Source of the DNA: Paractinoplanes ferrugineus
Lineage (GTDB): Bacteria > Actinomycetota > Actinomycetes > Mycobacteriales > Micromonosporaceae
NCBI RefSeq assembly: GCF_016862195.1
Contig: NZ_BOMM01000014.1
Location: 124,001-188,000, forward strand
Length of the DNA: 64,000 nt
Reading direction: 5' to 3'
Part shown: positions 25,251 through 34,643 of the stretch, piece after piece
Layout: every line of letters begins with the position of its first letter
How positions within the stretch are numbered: position 1 is the first letter of the stretch
Notes under the pieces: generated by a model
Database searches by the model: none
The model's input: only the letters and a program-made list of their open reading frames with translations
Told to the model about the DNA's origin: nothing
Program-made: the position numbers and the translations under genes

Positions 25251-25529
25251 TCAGCCTTTGCGGCGCGGCCGACGGCGAAGATCTACCTCTCGCCAGTTGT
25301 CCGGGATCTGGGCGATGAAGAACATCTGGATCGGACTGAGTGAGCCGGCCTTCGCGAGCATCTTCTGCTCGCGAATCCATCTGCGGGTGCCGGTGCGCTG
25401 CCGCTGAACTCGGGCGCGCGCCACGGCATCGGATGGATCGTTGTACGGCTGGTCACTCTCCAGCAGGAGGAGCGCCGCCTGATAGGCCGCCCGCCACCGT
25501 GCGGGAAGGGCAATGGTGCTGTTTTCCAT
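25251..25529 (-). CDS. Hypothetical protein
   Basis: 92 residues, soluble, basic. The N-terminal half is helical (ARWRAAYQAALLLLESDQPYND), the second half is Arg-rich (RARVQRQRTGTRRWIREQKMLAKAGSLSPIQMFFI) and ends in RRRPRRKG. The charge pattern would suit nucleic-acid contact, but no motif is recognisable. It is convergent with the DivIVA-like gene, with stops 26 bases apart. Confidence 0.55.
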   Translation of the reverse strand: MENSTIALPARWRAAYQAALLLLESDQPYNDPSDAVARARVQRQRTGTRRWIREQKMLAKAGSLSPIQMFFIAQIPDNWREVDLRRRPRRKG

Positions 25530-26141
25530 GAACGTCCGATACCTCGTCGCGTGTCGCCTGCCCGGCAGCTGGCCCTACCCCTGGAGGGCAGCTCGGGATT
25601 GCCGAATCCACTGGCGCTTCGATCACCCAGGGCGCCGATTTCCCGCCACCGGGGATCGAGGTCCGACAGCTACCCATGTTCCGCACATGCCATAAACATG
25701 CCAGAAGAACCTCTTCGGTTATAACAGTCTATTTCCGACCATTGACCGCACCTCTAGCAGCGGAACCGCCGCCACGCAATAGGGCAAGAAATCCGAGATG
25801 CAAGCTGTTCGAGTTAGGACCGACAGGGTGCCACGAACGCCCAGTCAACCATCGGTCCGCATTTCGGTGATCGAAGTGGTCGGGACGGTCCGGCGGAACG
25901 GGGCGATCGGCTCACCAGGCCGACCGTTCGTACTACGCCGATCGAGCCACCCCACGATCGCGGGAAGTTCACGTTTCCTCGATCCAAGTATTTCTCATAT
26001 TTTCCCAGAGCGCTCGGGCAACCACAAAATAGCTCATCCGTTCGGCCAGCCGGTAGCGGTCATTACGACGACGACCGGCGTAGCAGGAATTGCGTTTTCC
26101 TATTCGAAATGCACCGCCGACACCATCTGAAAGGAATTGCT
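25530..26141. other. Intergenic region of about 610 bases
   Basis: No gene is credible. Its right half is AT-rich compared with the surroundings (around 25980-26130) and probably carries the promoter of the secreted protein gene that follows. Confidence 0.5.
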
Positions 26142-26735
26142 TTGAAAAAGCTCACCCGCATCCTGACAATGGGCGGCTTCGGCTTGCTGGCCGCGCTGGC
26201 AACCGGCGCCGGTCCGGCTAACGCGGCTCCGGGGCACGGCGCCCCGGAGCACAAGTCGGCAAGTGCTCACCAGGTCGTGTGGCGCTCCGGCGACCAGGTC
26301 GTCGGTTACTACCGGACCCTGCGGGGTTGCGACCTCGCCGGCCGCTTCGGCGAGCGGACGGGTCAGTGGGACGTGCACAACTGCAGCCTCATCCGCATCG
26401 GTCTGCGCAGTGGCGCGTGGGCCCTGCAGGTCGACAGCGACAACAACTGGAACCGGATCGGATTCGTCCGTCCGTTCCGCGCCATCGGCGGATTCCCGAC
26501 CCAGTTCCGGCCGATCTGGCCGGGCGTTTACCGGCCCTTCCACCCGCGTCCGGTGTTCGGTCACCCGGGCGGCCCGGTCATCGGTCACCCCGTTCCGGGG
26601 CCGCGCGGCCCGGTCATCGGTCACCCCGGCCCGCCGCGCGGTCCGATCGGCGGCCACCCCGCCCCGGGTCCGCGGCCGCGGTTCGGGACCGGCGCGCCCA
26701 TCCCGGACAACCACGCACCCGCCCCGGTCCGCTGA
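26142..26735 (+). CDS. Secreted protein with Pro/Gly/His-rich repeat tail
   Basis: 197 residues from TTG 26142, chosen because AAAGGAA lies at proper spacing and it gives a normal signal peptide (LKKLTRILTMGGFGLLAALATGAGPANAAPG). Residues 35-115 form a compact domain with two Cys (RTLRGCDLAGRFGER, WDVHNCSLIRIGLR) and several Trp. The tail from about 120 is a run of GHP-containing repeats (GGPVIGHPVPGPRGPVIGHPGPPRG). Such tails often act as extended wall-spanning or metal-binding stretches. Function unknown. Confidence 0.65.
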   Translation: MKKLTRILTMGGFGLLAALATGAGPANAAPGHGAPEHKSASAHQVVWRSGDQVVGYYRTLRGCDLAGRFGERTGQWDVHNCSLIRIGLRSGAWALQVDSDNNWNRIGFVRPFRAIGGFPTQFRPIWPGVYRPFHPRPVFGHPGGPVIGHPVPGPRGPVIGHPGPPRGPIGGHPAPGPRPRFGTGAPIPDNHAPAPVR

Positions 26736-27092
26736 TCTCGACACCGCTTCATCCGCGGCGATTCTGAACCGGGAGGCCTATTGCCGCGAGTTTGCCGCTG
26801 ATCATCTGGTGGGTTCATACGGTGCCGCCGGGCAGGTACGACGCCCGGCGGCACCGCCCGTCTCCCGAACACCGGAGGATCGGCGCGGCGTTCCGGACCG
26901 CGCATGATCCGCCACCGGCGGGTGCTCGGTGTCCATTTCCGCGATTGACCCCTGAACGAGTTACGCCCGCCTTACCGCTGTAGTGAATGCGCCTGATTGT
27001 GGGCACCCTCACGTCCCTCAAGATCGTTGTCTGGCTGGACATTCCGCGCGCGGATATCTCGTCCATTCATCGAGTTGAGAAGGGGTTACAGC

Positions 27093-27494
27093 ATGTCGTC
27101 AGCTCTGTTGAAGGCAGCCTTCGCCGGCGCGGTCACCGCCGGTGCACTTTTCCTCCCGGCCACCGCGGCCCAGGCGGCCACGAATCACCACCCGTGTGAT
27201 GGCCCGGGCTTCAGTGACGCCGCGTTCTTCGACGACGATTTCGGGATCGACGACGACTTCGACTTCGACGACGACTTCGGGGTCGACGACGACTTCGACT
27301 TCGACGACGAACTCGACCTCCCGTGGCGCCACCGGCACGACCACACCACGGTTGTGGTCGTCACGGTCCAGCCGAAGCCGGGTCACAAGCCGGGCGGCGG
27401 CGCCGACGCGGACGACGTCGACTTCACCAAGCCCGCCCACCACGGGGGCGCGGACAACGACGGCTACGGCGGCCGCAGCGTCCTGGTCGGCTGA
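27093..27494 (+). CDS. Secreted Asp/Phe-repeat protein
   Basis: 133 residues, ATG after AAGGGG. Signal peptide to about residue 30 (LLKAAFAGAVTAGALFLPATAAQAA). The mature N-terminus contains a strongly acidic repeat (DDDFGIDDDFDF and DDDFGVDDDFDF, about 48-72), then a His-rich patch (WRHRHDHTTVVVV), a Lys/Pro stretch and a second acidic run (DADDVDF). The alternating Asp triplets and Phe suggest calcium or other cation binding at the cell surface, but there is no EF-hand or RTX consensus. The upstream region 26736-27092 holds no other gene. Confidence 0.65.
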   Translation: MSSALLKAAFAGAVTAGALFLPATAAQAATNHHPCDGPGFSDAAFFDDDFGIDDDFDFDDDFGVDDDFDFDDELDLPWRHRHDHTTVVVVTVQPKPGHKPGGGADADDVDFTKPAHHGGADNDGYGGRSVLVG

Positions 27495-27603
27495 CATCTG
27501 AGGACAGGTCGGCTCGCGTTCGCAGGCGCCGCGAACGCGAGTCGTCCCGCAGGTCAGTAGTGGTCGGGAGGCGGCCCGCGGCCCCGGCCGGGTACGTCGC
27601 GCA

Positions 27604-27869
27604 AAATCGCTGGAGACAGCGGCTAAGCTCTATCGCACAGGCATTGATCCGGCCATCACCGGGGAGCCGCCGGAAGAAGAGGCTGTTCCAGGCCCCAGTA
27701 GAACCGGACGTCAGCGGCACGTCACGCCGTCGAAACGAGCGGCGCCCGCGAAAGCGGGCGCAAGCGGGGTGGTACCGCGGAGTTCCGGTCATACGCCGGG
27801 CGCTTCGTCCCCGTGTGGGTGTCGGTCGAACGGCATCCGTGCGAGAGACGACGAAGCGTAGGGAGATGC
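27604..27869 (+). promoter_or_regulatory. T-box riboswitch controlling ileS
   Basis: The leader of ileS contains the T-box core GGGTGGTACCGCG (27767-27779), which pairs with the uncharged tRNA acceptor end. Upstream is a short Stem I region near 27640-27700 (GGCATTGATCCGGCCATCAC, followed by CGGGGAGCC) in which ATC, an isoleucine codon, lies in the CCGG-CCATCA-CCGG hairpin. This matches the ultrashort-Stem I ileS T-boxes known from actinobacteria, which act on translation start rather than on termination. No terminator stem with T-run follows; the GTG start lies close behind AGGGAG. Boundaries are approximate. Confidence 0.88.
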
Positions 27870-27870
27870 G

Positions 27871-30800
27871 GTGGAGTCGCCATTTGTGCCGTTGCCGACC
27901 AAGGTTGACTTCGGCGACATGGATCGCAAGGTCATCAAGTGGTGGCAGGACAACGACGTGTTCGCGCGCAGTCTCGAGCAGACCGCCGAGGGCACGCCGT
28001 GGGTCTTCTACGAGGGACCGCCCACGGCCAATGGCACGCCGGGCACGCACCACATCGAGGCCCGCGTCTTCAAGGACCTGTTCCCGCGTTACCGCACCAT
28101 GCGGGGCTTCTCGGTGCCGCGCAAGGCCGGCTGGGACTGTCACGGTCTGCCGGTCGAGCTGGCGGTGGAGAAGGAACTCGGACTCAGCGGCAAGCCCGAC
28201 ATCGAGAAGGTCGGGATCGCCGAGTTCAACGCCCGCTGCCGGTCGTCGGTGCTTCGGCACGTCGACGAGTTCGTCCAGCTCAGCGAGCGGATGGGCTACT
28301 GGATCGACCTCGAGCACCCGTACACGACGATGTCGCCGGAATATGTCGACAGCGTCTGGTGGTCACTGAAGAAGATCCACGGTGACGGCCGGCTGGTCGA
28401 GGACTTCCGGGTGGCGCCGTACTGCACGCGGGACGGCACGACGCTGTCCGACCACGAGGTCGCGCAGGGCTACGAGACGGTCACCGATCCCTCGGTCTAC
28501 GTGCGATTCCCCTTGACCGAGGCGGTCGCCGGGCACGCGAACGTCGACCTCCTGATCTGGACGACCACGCCCTGGACGCTGGTCTCGAACACCGCTGTCG
28601 CGGCGCACCCCGAGGTGACGTACGTCGTCGCCCGGTCCGACCGGGGCACGTTCGTGCTGGCCGAGCCGCTGTACCGCAGGGTGCTCGGGGAGGACGCCGA
28701 GGTGCTGGCCTCGCTGCCGGGCTCGGCCCTCGAGGGCCTGCACTACGAGCGGCCGTTCGACCTCGTCGACATCCCGGACGCGCACCGGGTCGTGCTCGCC
28801 GAGTACGTGACGACCGAGGACGGTACGGGTCTGGTGCACCAGGCGCCCGCGTTCGGTGCCGAGGACCTCGCGGTCTGCCGGGCGTACGGGCTGCCGCTGG
28901 TCAACCCGGTGGCGCCGAACGGCCGGTTCCTCGACGGGATCGACCTGGTCGGCGGCGTGTTCTTCAAGGACGCCGACGCGTTGCTCATCGATCGGCTCAA
29001 GGACCAGGGCAGGCTGTTCAAGCACGAGCCGTTCGAGCACTCGTACCCGCACTGCTGGCGCTGCCACACGCCGCTGATGTACTACGCGCAGCCGTCCTGG
29101 TACATCCGCACCACCGCGGTTCGCGACGAGCTCATGCGCGAGAACGAGAAGACCTCGTGGTACCCGGAGCACATCAAGCACGGCCGGTACGGCGACTGGC
29201 TGAAGAACAACATCGACTGGGCCGTCTCGCGGTCGCGCTACTGGGGTACGCCGCTGCCGCTGTGGCGTTGCGAGAACAGTCACGTCACCGCGGTCGGCTC
29301 GCGTACGGAGTTGGGTGAGCTGGCCGGCACCGACCTGTCCGAGCTCGACCCGCACCGGCCGTACGTGGACTCGATCACGTTCGCCTGCCCGGAGTGCGGC
29401 GAGACCGCGACCCGGGTGCCGGAGGTGATCGACGCCTGGTACGACAGTGGTGCGATGCCGTTCGCGCAGCTCGGCTACCCGCACGTGGCGGGCAGTGTGG
29501 AGGCGTTCGAGAAGACCTACCCGGCGCAGTACATCTGTGAGGCGATCGACCAGACGCGTGGCTGGTTCTACACGCTGATGGCGGTGGGCACCCTCGTCTT
29601 CGACCGGTCGTCCTACGAGAACGTGGTCTGCCTGGGGCACATCCTGGCCGAGGACGGCCGGAAGATGAGCAAGCACCTCGGCAACATCCTGCTGCCGATC
29701 CCGCTGATGGACACCCACGGCGCCGACGCGGTGCGCTGGTTCATGGCCTGCTCCGGCTCGCCGTGGGCGCAGCGCCGGGTCGGTCCGGGGCCGCTCGACG
29801 AGATCGTCCGCAAGGTCCTGATGACCTACTGGAACACGGCGTCGTTCTTCACCCTGTACGCGTCGCACGCGACGTGGTCGCCGGAGAACGCGCAGCCGGC
29901 CGACAAGCGGCCGGTCCTGGACCGGTGGATCCTCGGTGAGGTGCACGCGCTGGCCGCGGCCGTCGACGACCGGATGCAGGCCTACGACACGGCCAAGGCC
30001 GGCCGGTTGCTCGCCGACTTCATCGACGACCTGTCCAACTGGTACGTCCGGCGGTCCCGCCAGCGGTTCTGGGAGGGCGACCAGGATGCCCTGAGCACGC
30101 TGTTCGAGTGCCTCGACTTCCTGACCCGGCTCCTGGCACCGTTCGTACCGTTCGTCACCGAGCAGGTCTGGCAGCAGGTCCTGCGGCCCGGCAACAGCGA
30201 GCTGGCCGACTCGGTGCACCTGGCGACCTGGCCGATGCCCGACGACAATCTGATCAACGCCGAGCTGTCGGCCCAGGTCGCCACCGCGCGCGCCCTGGCC
30301 GAGTCGGGCCGGGCCGCCCGCAAGGCGAGCAGCCTGCGCATCCGGCAGCCGTTGAGCCGGGCGCTCGTCGGCCTGCCCGCCGACACCGCGCTGACCCAGG
30401 AACTGCTCGACGACATCAGCGACGAGCTCAACGTCAAGGTGCTGGAACCGCTCGACACCAACAACGAGATCATCGACGTCCAGGTCAAGCCGAACTTCCG
30501 GGAGCTCGGCAAGCGGTTCGCCAAGCGGACCCAGTTCGTGGCCAAGGCGGTCACCGCCGCCGATCCGCGTGAGCTGGTCGACGCCGTACGCGATGCGGGT
30601 GTCTGCTATCTGGACGTCGACGGCGAGCAGGTCGGCATCGGGCCGGACGACATCCTGGTGACCGAGGTGCCGCGGACCGGCTGGGTGGTGGAGTCGCAGC
30701 GTGGCGTCACGATCGCGCTGGACACCGAGATCACCCCGGAGCTGGCGGCCGAGGGCCTTGCCCGCGACGTGGTACGCATCGTGCAGCAGGGCCGCCGCGA

Positions 30801-31002
30801 CGTCGACCTGGACGTCGCCGACCGCATCACGCTGTCGATCGCGGCGCCCGAGGAGGTGCTCGCGGCGATCCGCACCCACCAGGAGTTCATCGCCCACGAG
30901 ACCCTCGCGACCTCGGTGAACCTGGTGAGCGCCCTGTCCGAGGGCTTCGCCGGCACCGTCGGCAACGGCCAGGACATCGTGGTCCACACCCTGCGAGCCT
31001 GA
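27871..31002 (+). CDS. ileS: Isoleucyl-tRNA synthetase
   Basis: 1043 residues, GTG start behind AGGGAG. It charges tRNA-Ile with isoleucine in the cytosol. The class I HIGH motif reads GTHH in ANGTPGTHHIEARVFKDLFPRYRTM, and the KMSKH loop is at 598-602 (GRKMSKHLGNIL). The CP1 editing domain lies between, the anticodon-binding helical domain follows from about 690, and the C-terminal part lacks the zinc-binding Cys cluster of the short bacterial form. The length and the GTHH/KMSKH combination identify the eukaryote-like IleS type that is typical of actinobacteria and usually insensitive to mupirocin. Controlled by the T-box just upstream. Confidence 0.97.
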   Translation: MESPFVPLPTKVDFGDMDRKVIKWWQDNDVFARSLEQTAEGTPWVFYEGPPTANGTPGTHHIEARVFKDLFPRYRTMRGFSVPRKAGWDCHGLPVELAVEKELGLSGKPDIEKVGIAEFNARCRSSVLRHVDEFVQLSERMGYWIDLEHPYTTMSPEYVDSVWWSLKKIHGDGRLVEDFRVAPYCTRDGTTLSDHEVAQGYETVTDPSVYVRFPLTEAVAGHANVDLLIWTTTPWTLVSNTAVAAHPEVTYVVARSDRGTFVLAEPLYRRVLGEDAEVLASLPGSALEGLHYERPFDLVDIPDAHRVVLAEYVTTEDGTGLVHQAPAFGAEDLAVCRAYGLPLVNPVAPNGRFLDGIDLVGGVFFKDADALLIDRLKDQGRLFKHEPFEHSYPHCWRCHTPLMYYAQPSWYIRTTAVRDELMRENEKTSWYPEHIKHGRYGDWLKNNIDWAVSRSRYWGTPLPLWRCENSHVTAVGSRTELGELAGTDLSELDPHRPYVDSITFACPECGETATRVPEVIDAWYDSGAMPFAQLGYPHVAGSVEAFEKTYPAQYICEAIDQTRGWFYTLMAVGTLVFDRSSYENVVCLGHILAEDGRKMSKHLGNILLPIPLMDTHGADAVRWFMACSGSPWAQRRVGPGPLDEIVRKVLMTYWNTASFFTLYASHATWSPENAQPADKRPVLDRWILGEVHALAAAVDDRMQAYDTAKAGRLLADFIDDLSNWYVRRSRQRFWEGDQDALSTLFECLDFLTRLLAPFVPFVTEQVWQQVLRPGNSELADSVHLATWPMPDDNLINAELSAQVATARALAESGRAARKASSLRIRQPLSRALVGLPADTALTQELLDDISDELNVKVLEPLDTNNEIIDVQVKPNFRELGKRFAKRTQFVAKAVTAADPRELVDAVRDAGVCYLDVDGEQVGIGPDDILVTEVPRTGWVVESQRGVTIALDTEITPELAAEGLARDVVRIVQQGRRDVDLDVADRITLSIAAPEEVLAAIRTHQEFIAHETLATSVNLVSALSEGFAGTVGNGQDIVVHTLRA

Positions 31003-31008
31003 TCCCGA

Positions 31009-31043
31009 CCGGCGGGGCGCCCCGTCAAGGGGTGTCCCGCCGG
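31009..31043. terminator. Convergent terminator hairpin between ileS and the LuxR-type gene
   Basis: CCGGCGGG...CCCCGTCAAGGGG...CCCGCCGG forms a long stem with a GTCA loop; a few internal pairs are wobble. It overlaps the last codons of the minus-strand regulator and can serve both convergent genes. Confidence 0.65.
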
Positions 31044-32377
31044 CGGGCCAGCTCGGTGCGGTTGCGCACGTCGAGCTTGCGGAAGATGTTCCCGAGGTGG
31101 AACTCGACAGTCTTCACCGAGACGAACAAGCGGTCGGCGACCTCCTTGTTGCTCAGGCCGTCGGCCACCGCGACCGCGACCCGCACCTCGGCGCCGGTCA
31201 ACGACGCCTCGCCGGACTTCGAGGCCGGTGGCGGCGGCGGGTGGGCCGGACGGCCGCCGGTCACCTCGCGCAGGTCGGCCTCGGCCAGGGCAAGCAGGCT
31301 GCCCGCGCCGATCGTGGCGTAGCCGGCGCAGGCGGCCTCCAGCAGGCGCACCGCGGGCGCCCGCCGGCCCCGGCGGCCATGATGGGCGCCGAGCAGCCAC
31401 GACATCCGGGCCCGGGGCAGCCGCTCGGCGGGACGGGTCAGTTCGGGCAGCACCGCCTCGAACTCGCGCATCCGGTGGACGTCGTCCGGGGCCAGGATCC
31501 ACGAACGCCACGCCGGCATTGCCGGGCCGCCCGGCAGGTGGACCGGCGGCGCACCGGCCAACAGGCCGGCGGCCACCCCCGAAGAGCCATGCAGCGCCTG
31601 GTACGTGGCCAACTCCCAGCGGTATTCGAAGATCAGTCCGGAGTCGACACCCCTCCCGTCGGCGACCATCAGTTCCAGCATCGCGACCCACGCCTCGAGG
31701 TCGCCTTGCGCGAAGTGCAACGCCGCCGAGCCCTCCATGATGTGCCCGGCCACCCACTCGGAGCCGTTGCGGGCGGCCAGCGAGCGGGCCTCGGCCAGGT
31801 GCGCGGCCGCCGCGTCGAGGTCACCCCGCAGCGCCTCACACTTGATCAGCCATGCCGTGACCTCGGCCCGTACGTCGGGCCGGCCGGCTCGCCCGGCCAG
31901 GTCACGCGCCTCGAGCATCTCGGCCTGACCGCGCACCAGGTTGCCGGCCCACGCGTCGGCCAGCCCGATCATGGCCAGCAAGCGGGCCCGCGCGGCCGGA
32001 TCGAAGATCAACCGATCGACGAAGGCGCCGAACCGAGGACGTACGTCATGGGGTCGGATCAGGGTCAGCGTCACGAAGATCGCGCACTCCAGGTACAGCG
32101 GATCGTCGTGCAGGCCCAGTGCCTCGAACAGGGCCAGGGCGTGCTCCAGATGCGGCACCGCCTCGACCGAGCCGAGGCGCGACAGCGCCACCCCGGTCAC
32201 GACCGACACCAGGAACGGCTCCGACTCGGCGAACCGGGCCATGTCGTCGACGAAGGGCTGCAACGAAGCGGCCCCGCCGTTGCGGGTCACCACCAGGAAG
32301 GCCTGAAACAGCAGACGCGGGTCGGCGGACTCGAGGGCAGCGGCCCGCAGCCTCTCCGCCTCAAGATCGCTCGACAC
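31025..32377 (-). CDS. LuxR-family regulator with helical repeat sensor region
   Basis: 450 residues. The C-terminal LuxR helix-turn-helix (about 388-445) reads LTGAEVRVAVAVADGLSNKEVADRLFVSVKTVEFHLGNIFRKL. The preceding 370 residues are helical repeats of TPR-like character (YLECAIFVTLTLIRPHD, LARLLAMIGLADAWAGNLVRGQAEMLEARDLAGRAG). Unlike large LAL regulators (MalT type) there is no N-terminal ATPase, so this is the ligand- or partner-sensing half alone with its DNA-binding domain. Neighbours give no clear target. The minus-strand MFS gene ends 62 bases upstream of its start, so read-through from that unit is possible. Confidence 0.85.
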   Translation of the reverse strand: MSSDLEAERLRAAALESADPRLLFQAFLVVTRNGGAASLQPFVDDMARFAESEPFLVSVVTGVALSRLGSVEAVPHLEHALALFEALGLHDDPLYLECAIFVTLTLIRPHDVRPRFGAFVDRLIFDPAARARLLAMIGLADAWAGNLVRGQAEMLEARDLAGRAGRPDVRAEVTAWLIKCEALRGDLDAAAAHLAEARSLAARNGSEWVAGHIMEGSAALHFAQGDLEAWVAMLELMVADGRGVDSGLIFEYRWELATYQALHGSSGVAAGLLAGAPPVHLPGGPAMPAWRSWILAPDDVHRMREFEAVLPELTRPAERLPRARMSWLLGAHHGRRGRRAPAVRLLEAACAGYATIGAGSLLALAEADLREVTGGRPAHPPPPPASKSGEASLTGAEVRVAVAVADGLSNKEVADRLFVSVKTVEFHLGNIFRKLDVRNRTELARRRDTP

Positions 32378-32439
32378 GAATGCATGCTATGGACCGAAGC
32401 TCACCCCGGCGTATCGGCCGGGCGGTCGCGCTTGCGGGT

Positions 32440-33609
32440 TCAGGCGGTGGCGGGCGCCGGGGTGCGGGTGTGCAAGCGGGTGGCCCAGACCGCCAGGCCG
32501 GCCAGGGACAGGATGGCGGCCAGCACGCAGGCGCCGGTCCAGCCATAACGGTGGTGGAGCAGGCCGGTGGCGGCGGAGGAGAGCGCGCCGCAGGTGAAGA
32601 CGGTGGTCATGAAGACGGTGTTGATCCGGGCTCGGGCGTCGGACCGCAGAGCGTAGATCTCATGCTGGCTCATCACCTGGTGGGCCTGGACGGCGAAGTC
32701 GAGCAGGAAGCCGGCCACGGCCAGCACGACGACCGAGCGGTGGCCGACGGCGGCCAGCCCGGCCATCAGGGCGGCCAGCACCAGCGCGGCGCCGCTGCCG
32801 GCGACTCCGTACCCTCGGTCGGCGAGTTTGCCGGCCAGCGGGGCGGCGGTCGCACCGCCCGCGCCGACCAACGCGAAGATCGCGATCTGGGCCTGACCGA
32901 AGCCGTGTTCGCCGATCAGTTCGTAGGCGATCGCGGTCCAGAAGGCGCTGAACGCACCGAACAGAAGGCCCTGGCAGAGGGCGCGGCGGCGGAGGGCCGG
33001 CTCGGAGCGGGCGAGGAGCGCGACCGAGCGGAGCAGCGAACGGTAGCCGGCGGGGTGGGACGGCACGAACACCGGGAGCATGCGGCGCAGGAGGAAGGCG
33101 AGCGCGACCATCAGGGCGGCCGAGACGAAGAAGATGGCTCGCCAGCCGAACAGGTCCGCGACGAAGCTCGACACCGTGCGGGCCAGCAGGATGCCGAGCA
33201 GCAGGCCGCCCATCACCTTGCCGACCAGGGCGCCGCGCTGTTCGGCGGGGGCGAGGTGGGCGGCCAGCGGGACGAGGATCTGGGCGACCACCGAGGTGAC
33301 CCCCACCGCGACCGACATGACCAGGAAGACCGAGTAGACCGGGGAAACGGCGGCCAGGAGCAGGGCGACCGCGGTCCCGGCCAGCACGCGGGTGACGAGG
33401 CGCCGGTTCTCGACCAGGTCACCCAGCGGGAGCACGAAGAGCAGGCCCACCGCGTAACCGATCTGGGTGAGCGTGACCACGACGGTGGCGGCGCCCTGGC
33501 TGACGTCGAACGCGTCGGCGACGAGGTCGAGCAGGGGCTGCGAGTAGTACAGGTTGGCCACGGTCAGACCGCAGGCCAGGGCCAGTACGAAGATCAGGGA
33601 GCGGCGCAC
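32440..33609 (-). CDS. MFS transporter, drug-efflux type
   Basis: 389 residues with about 12 membrane spans. It opens with RRSLIFVLALACGLTVANLYYSQPLLDLVADAF, a pattern typical of the YnfM/AraJ-like efflux subgroup (ANxYYxQPLLxxIA). The loop after TM2 (LPLGDLVENRRLV) is the MFS A-motif variant GxLxDxxxRR. It probably exports a small molecule across the cytoplasmic membrane; the substrate cannot be read from sequence. Its start faces the end of the epimerase gene 39 bases upstream on the same strand. Confidence 0.87.
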   Translation of the reverse strand: MRRSLIFVLALACGLTVANLYYSQPLLDLVADAFDVSQGAATVVVTLTQIGYAVGLLFVLPLGDLVENRRLVTRVLAGTAVALLLAAVSPVYSVFLVMSVAVGVTSVVAQILVPLAAHLAPAEQRGALVGKVMGGLLLGILLARTVSSFVADLFGWRAIFFVSAALMVALAFLLRRMLPVFVPSHPAGYRSLLRSVALLARSEPALRRRALCQGLLFGAFSAFWTAIAYELIGEHGFGQAQIAIFALVGAGGATAAPLAGKLADRGYGVAGSGAALVLAALMAGLAAVGHRSVVVLAVAGFLLDFAVQAHQVMSQHEIYALRSDARARINTVFMTTVFTCGALSSAATGLLHHRYGWTGACVLAAILSLAGLAVWATRLHTRTPAPATA

Positions 33610-33648
33610 TCACGCCAGTCAACACCGGCGCGGGCGGGGCCGCCCGGC

Positions 33649-34557
33649 TCAGTGAGCCAACTCTCCCGGACGGTGGGTGGCGACGAAGCCGGCCACGTAC
33701 GAGTCGAGCTCGACCGTCGGCCGCCAGCCGAGCTCGGCGGCCCGGGTGATGTCGGCCTGGCCGCGCACCCGCTCCCCACGCAGGGCCGGCACCAGCTCGT
33801 GGTCGACGCCGAAGAGCTTGGCGACCTCGAGGATCGGCCACTCGTGACCGGCGCCGAGCAGGTAACCGTCGCCGGTGCCCTTCTGGGCGACCAGCACGAT
33901 GCCGCGGACGATGTCGTCGACGTGGGTGAAGTCGCGGGTCTGGGTGCCGGGCGACACCACCGGCAGGACCTCGCCACGCAGGTAGTGGTCCTCGAAGATG
34001 CCGATGACCGTGGCGTAGCGGCCGCTGGTGATCTGGCCGGGGCCGTACACGTTGTAGAAGTACGTGATCGCGTAGTCAAGCCCGTACCACGAAGAGTAGT
34101 TCTTGATGTACTCGATGTTCTTCGCCTTGGTCCAGGCGTACGGATTGAGGTTTTCGTCCTGACCGTCGTTGCCGAACTTCGAGGAGGAGCCGGCGTAGAT
34201 CAGCTTCGACCCGTTGGCGGAGGCGAACTTCACCACCTCCTTGGTGCCGAGCATGTTGAAGTCCCAGGTCAGGTCGTGGTCGTCGAACGACTGCACGATC
34301 CGGGAGTATTCGCCGAGGTGGAAGACGATCTCGGGGCTGGGCAGACCCTGCTCGGCCCAGATCTTCGCGATGTCGACCGTCGACCCGTCGAGGTAGGTCA
34401 CCCGCGGGTCGTTCACGTGGTTTTCCGGCACGCCGGTGAAGTAGTTGTCGATCGAGACGACCGCGGCGGCGGGGAAGTCGGCGAGCAGGGCCTTGATGAG
34501 GTTGGCGCCGACAAATCCGGCACCTCCGGTCACCAGCAGTGTTTGGCTCACGAACAT
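33649..34557 (-). CDS. NAD-dependent sugar epimerase/dehydratase
   Basis: 302 residues, extended SDR family. The Rossmann motif TGGAGFVG is at about 10-17, with acidic D37 (SIDNYFTG) indicating NAD rather than NADP. The catalytic YxxxK reads YAWTK (about 140-144), preceded by SSSKFG in place of the usual catalytic Ser/Thr block. Other family marks are FHLGEYSRI and YFYNVYGPGQ. The closest known functions are UDP-glucose 4-epimerase and related nucleotide-sugar enzymes. The substrate is uncertain. It could supply a sugar nucleotide for wall or exopolysaccharide synthesis. Confidence 0.88.
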   Translation of the reverse strand: MFVSQTLLVTGGAGFVGANLIKALLADFPAAAVVSIDNYFTGVPENHVNDPRVTYLDGSTVDIAKIWAEQGLPSPEIVFHLGEYSRIVQSFDDHDLTWDFNMLGTKEVVKFASANGSKLIYAGSSSKFGNDGQDENLNPYAWTKAKNIEYIKNYSSWYGLDYAITYFYNVYGPGQITSGRYATVIGIFEDHYLRGEVLPVVSPGTQTRDFTHVDDIVRGIVLVAQKGTGDGYLLGAGHEWPILEVAKLFGVDHELVPALRGERVRGQADITRAAELGWRPTVELDSYVAGFVATHRPGELAH

Positions 34558-34643
34558 CCTCCGAGTCCCGACTTGGCGCGGCCCAGGCTACCAACAGGAC
34601 GCGGCCCCGCTCGAATCCGACGAGTGGGGCCGCGCGGCGACAC

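Noticed and set aside
28363..30987. An 874-residue open frame antisense to ileS
   Set aside because: It is the typical antisense shadow of a GC-rich gene: Arg/Val/Gly/Asp-biased, no domain, fully inside a certain ileS.
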